A DNA stretch of 64,000 nt from Lacihabitans sp. CCS-44 (GTDB lineage: Bacteria > Bacteroidota > Bacteroidia > Cytophagales > Spirosomataceae), in contig NZ_RJUE01000002.1 in NCBI RefSeq assembly GCF_024343735.1, positions 248,001 through 312,000 on the forward strand, given 5' to 3'. Below are positions 16,936-24,104 of this stretch, piece after piece. The first letter of the stretch is position 1; each line of letters starts with the position of its first letter. Both the position numbers and the translations under genes were made by a program. Under the pieces are notes generated by a model that had not been told where the DNA came from, did not search any database, and was given only the letters and a program-made list of their open reading frames with translations.

Positions 16936-18657
16936 ATGAAAAAAACTGTAATCACTCTACTTTTACTATTCACAAGCTTCTTAGAAATAAAGGCACAACA
17001 CACTTCAGAAGCATCGGGGAAAGCCTATGAATATTTGCAAGGCGAACGTGCAAAAGCCGATAAAGTTTTAGGAGATTGGGCCAAACCTCCACTGGATAGT
17101 TTGAAAAAAGCCGAGAAAATTTTGCAAGATGCACTTACTTATTATCATAGTCAAGATGTGAAAGCATTGGCAAAAACAGATAAGTACCTTTTCGGCCGTG
17201 AGAGCGATATTAATTTTGACATGGCGGTCATTAAAATAAAAAAAGGGGAACAAAATGGTGCTATTGCTTTACTGAAAAAAAATCTATCGGGTAGCTCGGG
17301 AAGTGCCTATGCTAAATGGATGAAAAACGATACTATTTTTGAAAGTGTTGTAAATGCTCCAGAATTATTGCCTTTTTTCAAAAAAATCGAGGCATCTAAT
17401 AGAGTTTTTAATGGAACTGCTTTAAATACGCCTTATAAGTATAATATTTCTGATGCCGAAAAACTGGCAGGGCTTTCAAAATTTTGGTCAGAAGCAAAGT
17501 ATAATTTTGCGTATTTTGAAAACCTACCTGACTTGGACTGGGATAAACTTTATTTAGAATACATACCCCTCATACAAAACACTAAAAACACTTTAGAGTA
17601 TTACCAAGTAATGCAAAAATTTTGTGCGGAATTGAAAGATAGTCATACTAACGTTTGGTCTACATCCGATAGTTTACGCAGCCTAACAAACTTTGCTCCA
17701 CCTATCCGCACCACACTTGTAGAAGGTAAAGTATTAATTACAAGTGTTTTGAGCGATAGTCTTCAAAAGTCAGGAATCAAAGTAGGTATGGAAGTAGTGA
17801 GTATTGACAAGATTCCTGTGAAAGAATACGCCCAAAAGCTCATGCCATATCAGAGTAGTTCTACTGAGCAAGATTTAAGGCTTCGTACCTTTACTTATAG
17901 CCTATTACGAGGAAATAGAGAGCAGACAGTCGAACTCGAATTAAAAGGTATTGATGGCAAAATATCTACTCGGAAACTTCCTCGAAAAGGCTATGGAGTC
18001 CTCAAAAAAACAGAATCAGTTGAGTTTAAAATCTTGCCTAATAATGTAGCTTATTTAGCAATCAATGAATTTGAAACGAGTAAATCTCGTGAAAAATTTA
18101 TGAGTATTTTTGATAGCCTTTCTAATACAACCGCTCTAATATTAGATATTCGTAGAAATGGTGGCGGAAGTACTGATGTGTCAATACTTAAATGTTTGAC
18201 TGATAAACCCATAAAACAAGGACAACATTTTGTGCGAAAATATGTGCCAACCTATCGAGCATGGGGCAGTGAAGAAGGAATTGTTTGGCAACAAGAGCCT
18301 GTAAGTGATTGGTCGCCTAATGGTAAAAAACTATATACAAAGCCCGTTGTATTGTTAATTAGTTCACAAACATTTTCTGCTGCTGAAGATTTTGCCGTTA
18401 TTTTTGACAGCATGAAAAGAGGCAAAATGATTGGCGAAGTCACAGGTGGAAGCACAGGACAACCTTTGCCATTTTCGTTACCTGGCGGGCTAATGGGCAG
18501 AGTTTGTACCAAACGAGATTTATATCCTGATGGAAAAGTGTTTGTTGGTGTTGGAATAAAACCCGACATAGAAATAAAGCCAACAATCGTGGATATTCAA
18601 AAAGGTAGAGATACAGTTTTAGAAGGTGCGTTGGAGTATTTGAAGCAGCAGAAGTAA
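16936..18657 (+). CDS. S41 family peptidase (C-terminal processing / tricorn type)
   Basis: A 573-residue exported protease. The ATG at 16936 is chosen because it opens a signal peptide (MKKTVITLLLLFTSFLEIKAQ); the upstream TTG-like starts would add non-signal residues. A helical N-terminal region of about 180 residues is followed by a PDZ-like part near 265-330 (LQKSGIKVGMEVVSIDKIPV). The S41 fold follows: ALILDIRRNGGGS near 400 and the nucleophile segment LISSQTFSAAEDF near 475, whose Ser in TFSAAE is the likely catalytic residue. It probably acts in the periplasm on unknown peptides or proteins. A hairpin terminator follows. Confidence 0.88.
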   Translation: MKKTVITLLLLFTSFLEIKAQHTSEASGKAYEYLQGERAKADKVLGDWAKPPLDSLKKAEKILQDALTYYHSQDVKALAKTDKYLFGRESDINFDMAVIKIKKGEQNGAIALLKKNLSGSSGSAYAKWMKNDTIFESVVNAPELLPFFKKIEASNRVFNGTALNTPYKYNISDAEKLAGLSKFWSEAKYNFAYFENLPDLDWDKLYLEYIPLIQNTKNTLEYYQVMQKFCAELKDSHTNVWSTSDSLRSLTNFAPPIRTTLVEGKVLITSVLSDSLQKSGIKVGMEVVSIDKIPVKEYAQKLMPYQSSSTEQDLRLRTFTYSLLRGNREQTVELELKGIDGKISTRKLPRKGYGVLKKTESVEFKILPNNVAYLAINEFETSKSREKFMSIFDSLSNTTALILDIRRNGGGSTDVSILKCLTDKPIKQGQHFVRKYVPTYRAWGSEEGIVWQQEPVSDWSPNGKKLYTKPVVLLISSQTFSAAEDFAVIFDSMKRGKMIGEVTGGSTGQPLPFSLPGGLMGRVCTKRDLYPDGKVFVGVGIKPDIEIKPTIVDIQKGRDTVLEGALEYLKQQK

Positions 18658-18678
18658 TTGCTATTTAGCCAAAAGAAT

Positions 18679-18717
18679 AAAAGGTTAGAGGTGTAAAACC
18701 TTTAACCTTTTCGTTTT
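18679..18717 (+). terminator. Rho-independent terminator
   Basis: AAAAGGTTAGAGGT (18679-18692) pairs with ACCTTTAACCTTTT (18698-18711), with one G-T wobble and a five-base loop. CGTTTTT follows. It lies 21 bases after the S41 peptidase stop. Confidence 0.75.
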
Positions 18718-18901
18718 TAATGCCAAAATGTATATTTCTTCTATTTCTTTACACTAATTTGAAGTGCTATTTAAGGCCTAATTTTGAATTTAAAATATTA
18801 TGAATTTTGTTTAATACAATTTTAAAATTCGATATTTTAGCGGTACAAATTTAATGGAACTTATTCCTAAGTTCCGCCAAATTTTCACTCAAATCAATAT
18901 C

Positions 18902-19837
18902 TCATTTCGCCACCAAAAACTTATTAACATCTAACCAATGCGTAAAGGCATCAAACCATTTGTTGCTTGTGCGGTTGGGATTCCCAAGGCCGAAACCATG
19001 CCCGCCATTTTGGTAAAGATGAAATTCGACAGGTATGCCAGCTTTAAACCATGACTCTACAACACCGAACTGACCTCTAAACAGGAAATCATCTGATGCT
19101 ATGGCTGCAAACATCGGCGGAGCATTTTTTGGTACTTCTACTGGTCCCATACCGCCATATATTGGCCCAATAAACGCCAATTTCATGGTTTTTGAATGTA
19201 AAGTAGAATGCATGGTAAGTCCCGCACCAGCAGAAAAACCAATCATTCCAATTCTTTTGGTGTCCACGCCCCACTCTTTTGCTCTGTTGATAATCATAGC
19301 GTAAGCTGCTTCGGCATCTTGAAGTTGATTATTAAGATTTCGTGCTGGTGGCGGTGTAGCTGCTTTTGAACCATCGGCTGGGGCTGGGGCTGGAGTTCGT
19401 GGACGGTTCATCCAAGCTGTGAAGTCCTCAAGTTTTTCAGGAGTTGGGTTAAGTCTGTATTTCAAAACAAACGCTGCAACACCTTGTTTTGCAAGAGCTT
19501 CTGCTACTTCCCAGCCCTCATTTCCCAAAGACAACCAACTAAAACCACCACCTGGGGCTACTATCACAGCGGTACCATTTGCTTTGCCTGGCTCTGGCAA
19601 AAATGGTGTAAGTGTAGCCTTGGTAATATTTCGTGCCATAGGATCGCCCCACTGACGAAACCAAGTTTCGGAAGCAGGTTGATTTTCAACGCCTCCTGTC
19701 CCTAAGGGAATTGCATTGGGCTCCTTTGGGGTTTCCAGAGGATAAATAGTTCCATCTTGGGCTAAAGCAAGTTTCGAAATTGAAAGTGCTAAAAGCACAA
19801 AAGCCAATTTCATGATTTTTTTAATACTAAATTTCAT
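18902..19837 (-). CDS. Secreted alpha/beta hydrolase, acetyl-esterase-like
   Basis: A 311-residue protein from the ATG at 19837; an alternative ATG at 19813 starts nearer the hydrophobic signal core MKLAFVLLALSISKLALAQ. The esterase fold shows an oxyanion region VIVAPGGGFSWLS, a nucleophile elbow GFSAGAG, an Asp candidate in ASDDFLF and a His in GGHGFG. These fit the BD-FAE / acetylxylan-esterase-like group, which removes acyl groups from sugars. A Pro/Ala-rich insertion (TPAPAPADGSKAATPPPA) interrupts the middle. It is transcribed away from the adjacent oxidoreductase gene. The natural substrate is not shown by the sequence. Confidence 0.85.
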   Translation of the reverse strand: MKFSIKKIMKLAFVLLALSISKLALAQDGTIYPLETPKEPNAIPLGTGGVENQPASETWFRQWGDPMARNITKATLTPFLPEPGKANGTAVIVAPGGGFSWLSLGNEGWEVAEALAKQGVAAFVLKYRLNPTPEKLEDFTAWMNRPRTPAPAPADGSKAATPPPARNLNNQLQDAEAAYAMIINRAKEWGVDTKRIGMIGFSAGAGLTMHSTLHSKTMKLAFIGPIYGGMGPVEVPKNAPPMFAAIASDDFLFRGQFGVVESWFKAGIPVEFHLYQNGGHGFGLGNPNRTSNKWFDAFTHWLDVNKFLVAK

Positions 19838-19863
19838 TTTCTGATATTTTAAGGTTGAAAATT

Positions 19864-19871
19864 CAAATATA
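19864..19871 (-). promoter_or_regulatory. Candidate -7 box (TATATTTG) for the esterase gene
   Basis: On the minus strand the sequence is TATATTTG, a full match to the Bacteroidota -7 consensus TANNTTTG, 26 bases before the ATG at 19837. No clear TTG -33 box is present at the expected distance. Confidence 0.45.
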
Positions 19872-19987
19872 GTGTATTTTTGACACATTTAAATAATTTG
19901 CGATTAATTATATTTTTTTGTGATAAAAAGTAATTTAATATGGATATTGGCTTTAGAATTGCATAAAATAAACTAAAGACTTTTTAC

Positions 19988-21085
19988 ATGAAAGAAGCCC
20001 TAAACCGTAGATCATTTATAAAAGGAATTACCGCCTCTTCAGCCTTGATTCCATCCCTATCTTTTGCCAATTCTCCATCTAAATATGAAGGAAAGAAAAT
20101 CAAAGTAGCTTTGGTAGGCCTTGGACGATATGCCGAATATATGGCATCGCAAATGAAAGACTGCCAATATTGTGAGGTAGCTGGCTTGGTCAGTGGCTCA
20201 CCAGAAAAACTGGAATCTTGGGGCAAAGAATATAACATTCCGACCAAAAATAGATACAATTACGAGAATTTCGATAAAATAAAGGACAATCTAGACATAG
20301 ACTTGGTATACATCATTTTGCCAAATGCCATGCACAAAGAATATGCGATACGAGCCGCAAAAGCCAAAAAGCATGTATTGGTAGAAAAACCCATGGCCAT
20401 CAATGCAGCCGATTGCTTGGAGATGATAAAAGTTTGTAAAGATAACAATGTGCAGCTAGCCATGGGCTATCGCCTTCATTTTGAGCCTTATAACATGGAA
20501 ATGATGCGTTTAGGTCAGAAAGAGATATTCGGAAAAGTTAGAGTTGTTGAAGCTTCATTGGGATATTTTGCTGGCGAAAAAGGCGAGTGGAGATTAAGTA
20601 AAAAATTGGCTGGAGGCGGCCCATTGATGAACCTTGGGGTGTATTGTGTGCAAGCAGGCAGGTATATCACTGGCGAAGAACCCGTTACAGTCACCGCTCA
20701 GTTTGGTCCAATTTTACGAAAAGAATTGTTCACCGAAGTGGAAGAATCTATCACTTGGCAAATGGAGTTCCCCAGCGGTGCAGTTTGTACATCTACTTCA
20801 ACCCTTGCGGCAGGTATAGATAGGCTATATGCAAGTGCCGAAAATGGACGCTTTGAACTTAGTCCCGCCATCAGTTATGGCCCATTCAAAGGCCGTACAC
20901 ACGAAAAAGAGATGGATTTTCCACAAATAAACCAGCAAGCCGCTCAAATGGATGCCATCGGCAAGATAATATTAGAAAATAAACCAATGCCTGATCATAT
21001 TTCGGGAATTGAGGGTTGGAAAGACATGAAAGTTTTGGATGCTATTTATAAGGCGGCTGAAACTGGGAAGAAGGTGAGGATTTAG
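19988..21085 (+). CDS. Gfo/Idh/MocA family oxidoreductase with Tat signal
   Basis: A 365-residue NAD(P)-dependent sugar dehydrogenase-like protein. The N-terminus NRRSFIKGITASSA is a twin-arginine signal, common for periplasmic members of this family in Bacteroidota. The Rossmann domain starts near residue 38 (VALVGLGRYAEYMA). HVLVEKPMAI near 128 carries the conserved catalytic-region Lys of EKP. The C-terminal half is the usual alpha/beta substrate domain (GGGPLMNLGVYCVQAGRYI). It probably oxidises or rearranges a sugar in the periplasm. It is divergent from the esterase gene and has no obvious partner downstream. Confidence 0.9.
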   Translation: MKEALNRRSFIKGITASSALIPSLSFANSPSKYEGKKIKVALVGLGRYAEYMASQMKDCQYCEVAGLVSGSPEKLESWGKEYNIPTKNRYNYENFDKIKDNLDIDLVYIILPNAMHKEYAIRAAKAKKHVLVEKPMAINAADCLEMIKVCKDNNVQLAMGYRLHFEPYNMEMMRLGQKEIFGKVRVVEASLGYFAGEKGEWRLSKKLAGGGPLMNLGVYCVQAGRYITGEEPVTVTAQFGPILRKELFTEVEESITWQMEFPSGAVCTSTSTLAAGIDRLYASAENGRFELSPAISYGPFKGRTHEKEMDFPQINQQAAQMDAIGKIILENKPMPDHISGIEGWKDMKVLDAIYKAAETGKKVRI

Positions 21086-21153
21086 AGATTCCTTTTCTTA
21101 TATGAAATAATTAAACACACGACTCCTCTCCCTCGTCCACACACGTACAAAAG

Positions 21154-21169
21154 TGTTCGTTTTCGGACG
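21154..21169. promoter_or_regulatory. Palindromic upstream element TGTTCGTTTTCGGACG
   Basis: This is the counterpart of the element at 14232: 12 of 16 bases are identical and the rest are transitions. It ends 54 bases before the GG of the sigma-54-like element. A further stem GTTCGTTTT (21155-21163) with AAAACGAAC (21173-21181) overlaps it. It is interpreted as an enhancer-like operator for a sigma-54-dependent regulator; the regulator is not encoded in the window. Confidence 0.6.
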
Positions 21170-21221
21170 AAAAAAACGAACAGCAGATTTGCAAAATATT
21201 GATATTCAATAATATAAACTA

Positions 21222-21237
21222 TTGGCACAGCATTTGA
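21222..21237 (+). promoter_or_regulatory. Sigma-54-like promoter TTGGCACAGCATTTGA
   Basis: GG-N10-GA spacing, with TGGCACA matching the -24 half of the sigma-54 consensus well; the -12 dinucleotide is GA instead of GC. A competing reading is a sigma-A promoter: TTG (21222-21224), 16 bases, then TATCTTTA (21241-21248). The similarity to the element at 14299 favours the sigma-54-like reading. Confidence 0.5.
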
Positions 21238-21255
21238 AACTATCTTTACAGGGTT

Positions 21256-21282
21256 ATGAAAAAACTATTTGTTACGTGTTAA
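21256..21282 (+). other. Mini-ORF MKKLFVTC upstream of a permease
   Basis: An eight-codon ORF begins about 20 bases after the sigma-54-like element and ends in TAA at 21280-21282, inside the left arm of a 12-bp hairpin. The arrangement mirrors 14331-14359. It could be a regulatory leader peptide or coincidental. Confidence 0.35.
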
Positions 21283-21326
21283 GAAGTCCTCAGAAAAATT
21301 TTAGAATTTGGATTTGAGGACTTCTT
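21281..21326 (+). other. 12-bp perfect hairpin in the 5' region of a permease gene
   Basis: AAGAAGTCCTCA (21281-21292) and TGAGGACTTCTT (21315-21326) are exact complements with a 22-base loop; CATTTTGTTTT follows. It lies between the predicted transcription start and the permease ATG at 21352, so it would be transcribed. It could attenuate transcription or block translation. Confidence 0.6.
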
Positions 21327-21351
21327 CATTTTGTTTTCAAAATCAAAACTT

Positions 21352-23709
21352 ATGCTCAAAAATTACATCAAAATTGCCTTTAGGAATCTCTGGAAAAACA
21401 AGCTATTTTCCTTTATCAATATTTTTGGTTTGGGTCTTGCACTGCCATTTGCTTTGCTTTCATTACTTCACCTGCAAAGCACCTTTGAGTATGACAATTT
21501 CCACAAAAATCCTGAGCGGATTTTTAGAGTCATAAGCGATGAAAAAAGCAAAGGGGGCGGAAAAACGAGTTATGCTTCATCACCATTTTTATTGGCCGAT
21601 AAGCTAAGAAATGATTACGCAAGTACAGAGTTTGCCACAAAAACTTTAAGAGAATTTGGCTGGGAACTCAAAAATCGACTCAAAAGTTTTCGAGTAAATA
21701 CAATTTATGTAGAACCCGATTTTTTTAATGTATTCAATTTCAAATTAGAAAAGGGAGAATATCCTATGGAACCCAACACCCTGGTTATCAGCCACGAAAT
21801 AGCCAAAAAGTTCTACAAAAACACAAATCCTATTGGGCAGATTCTCTCGCACCCTTCTTATGGTATGTTCAAGGTGACGGGTGTTTTGCTGCCCTTTAAG
21901 AAAGAAACACAGTTTAAGAGTGACGTGATGGTTTCTATGGCCACCTACACAAATAGGAATAAAGAAGCGACGAATTTGAAGTCTTGGGGTGAATACGACA
22001 GCTACACTTTTGTAAAATTAAAACCAAATGTCCTGCCAGCTTCCTTAGATTTGGCCCTGGCTCAAATTGCTCAGAAAACGAATTCCACCCTCGAAAAAAA
22101 GACGAATCAGTTCAGGAAACAAGCACTTGCGGATATTTCTCCAAGCCAAGAAGACCTCCAAAACAACCCCTACGTAGACAAATGGAGCGATATTTATGTC
22201 AATTTTTCCATTCCGTTAATGATTCTGTTGCTGGCGGGCTTCAATTATACCAATCTCACTTTGGCACGGTCATTAAGTCGCTCCAGAGAGGTTGGCGTAA
22301 GAAAGGTAATGGGAGCTGTTCGGTCTCAATTGGTTCTTCAATTTATATCTGAGGCCGTTATTATTGCATTTTTCGCATTGAGTGTCGGTGTTATAATTTT
22401 GCTGTTGATGAAGCAATACATCCATGTGGATTGGGTCACTTGGAAAGTGGATAATCCATACTTGGTGATGGTGCTCTTTGGGGTGTTTACACTGTTTTTG
22501 GGTATTACGGCAGGCAGTCTACCTGCATGGGTGTTATCAAGTTTTCAGCCTGTCAAAGTACTGAAAGGCTCACTATCTCCGGCGTCTTTCGGCAAGATAA
22601 GTTTCCGTAAGAGCTTGATTGTTACACAATTCGTGGTTACGATGGGCTTTGTATTTCAGATCGGCCACATGTACAATCAGTTTAAATATATGGCTACTGA
22701 AAACGAAAATTTTAATAGAAAAGGCATTTTTAATATCTCTATTCCAGAAAAAAATTATCGCCTGCTGGTCAATGAAATAGTCAAAAACAAAGACGTAGAA
22801 AAAGTAGGAGCCACTTCAGTTCCTTTTGGCGGATTGGCCACTCAGCTAGGCATTAAAGCCAACAAAAACACAGAAGGTCAGGCGTCGTATTATTACGCAG
22901 CCGACCACAATTTTATAGAAAACATGCGTCTGACTTTTTTGGCTGGGCAAAATCTTCCGATTTCAAATTCTGATTCAGCTAGCAATTTTGTGGTTTTAAA
23001 CGAAAAAGCCGTGGAGAAACTACAGCTTGGAAACCCGAAAGAGGCTATTGGAAAAACGATTTTTATCAACGACCAAGCCGAAGTACAAGTCATTGGCGTC
23101 GTCCAAAATTTCTGTCATTTCAACTATCAATTCGAAATCCAGCCTTTGGTTTTTCAGTATAACCCAGCACTTTTTCAGACCATTGTGATAAAAACAAACA
23201 CTCAGGCAGATCACGCAGAGTTCGAAAAGTACATAAAATCACTTTGGAAGAACCAAAATCCTTTTGAGCCCCTGTCTTATGGCTGGTTTGAGGATGAAAT
23301 GTATGACAGATATTACCCGGCCGAAGACATGAAAATGATGGGTATGGCCTGTTTGGTGATATTGGTGATTGCTGTCATGGGTTTACTCGGAATGGTAATT
23401 TATACCACCGAAAAACGTATTAAGGAGATCGGAATCAGAAAAGTAGTGGGAGCTTCGATAGCCCAAGTGGTTCGTATTCTCTCATGGAGTTTTCTCAAAC
23501 TTCTACTTATTGCTGGTTGTATTGCCTTGCCTATCGGTGTTTTGAGTGGTTTGTTTTTCAACAGCATATTTACTTTCAACAACGGAGTGAATTTTAGTCT
23601 AATGGCCCTATTTTTTGCTTCTGTGCTTCTTATTGCTATACTTACCATTGCTTATTACAGTTTGCGAGCGGCACTAACAAATCCAGTCAACAGTTTGAGA
23701 TCTGAGTGA
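21352..23709 (+). CDS. FtsX/MacB-type ABC transporter permease
   Basis: A 785-residue paralog, more divergent than the others (start MLKNYIKIAFRN at ATG 21352; the TTG at 21331 would add seven residues). The N-terminal helix is near residues 20-42, the first FtsX block begins near 283 (REVGVRKVMG), and the second near 661 (KEIGIRKVVG). It ends NPVNSLRSE. It has its own upstream region, with the palindrome, sigma-54-like element, mini-ORF and hairpin described above. No ATPase gene is near and the substrate is unknown. Confidence 0.92.
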   Translation: MLKNYIKIAFRNLWKNKLFSFINIFGLGLALPFALLSLLHLQSTFEYDNFHKNPERIFRVISDEKSKGGGKTSYASSPFLLADKLRNDYASTEFATKTLREFGWELKNRLKSFRVNTIYVEPDFFNVFNFKLEKGEYPMEPNTLVISHEIAKKFYKNTNPIGQILSHPSYGMFKVTGVLLPFKKETQFKSDVMVSMATYTNRNKEATNLKSWGEYDSYTFVKLKPNVLPASLDLALAQIAQKTNSTLEKKTNQFRKQALADISPSQEDLQNNPYVDKWSDIYVNFSIPLMILLLAGFNYTNLTLARSLSRSREVGVRKVMGAVRSQLVLQFISEAVIIAFFALSVGVIILLLMKQYIHVDWVTWKVDNPYLVMVLFGVFTLFLGITAGSLPAWVLSSFQPVKVLKGSLSPASFGKISFRKSLIVTQFVVTMGFVFQIGHMYNQFKYMATENENFNRKGIFNISIPEKNYRLLVNEIVKNKDVEKVGATSVPFGGLATQLGIKANKNTEGQASYYYAADHNFIENMRLTFLAGQNLPISNSDSASNFVVLNEKAVEKLQLGNPKEAIGKTIFINDQAEVQVIGVVQNFCHFNYQFEIQPLVFQYNPALFQTIVIKTNTQADHAEFEKYIKSLWKNQNPFEPLSYGWFEDEMYDRYYPAEDMKMMGMACLVILVIAVMGLLGMVIYTTEKRIKEIGIRKVVGASIAQVVRILSWSFLKLLLIAGCIALPIGVLSGLFFNSIFTFNNGVNFSLMALFFASVLLIAILTIAYYSLRAALTNPVNSLRSE

Positions 23710-24104
23710 CAGTCACCGTTCAAATTCTGAAGTGTTGCATTGATTTTGCAAAAGAAATCTGTTAAAAAAACAGGCTTGTTTGGCAAATAAATATGTTTTT
23801 AAATCACTCATAACAGACTATATATCTTTACCTTAACTCCTATTTTTTACTTCCCAAAACATTTTCAGAACATATTAAGGCGGTTTTAAAATATTTTTGA
23901 AGCATTTCAAATATTTTTCACCCAATACCTTGCATCACAAAGTACCTTACTATATATTTGTATCATCAATTGATATCTTAAGCTGATTGCCGTGCATGGC
24001 TTTTGGCATCGACAGAATAAACTGTCGAAAAGAAAAAAAAACAGAGCTTTTGCCCTGCAGGAAAGCTATTGTCCAAATCATAGGAAACGTACAAAACAAA
24101 CAAA
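23710..24104. other. 395-base intergenic region before the beta-barrel gene
   Basis: No gene is supported here. The region holds a good promoter candidate (23930-23960) and, at 23888-23920, two near-copies of AAATATTTTT flanking TTGAAGCATTTCAA, a TTGAA-N4-TTCAA dyad that could bind a regulator. The leader between the promoter and the ATG at 24105 is about 135 bases and contains no obvious structure beyond short AT-rich stems. Confidence 0.6.
23930..23960 (+). promoter_or_regulatory. Bacteroidota-type promoter TTG-N20-TATATTTG
   Basis: TTG at 23930-23932 and TATATTTG at 23953-23960, separated by 20 bases, match the -33/-7 consensus of the phylum. It would drive the outer-membrane beta-barrel gene at 24105. 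Confidence 0.6.
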
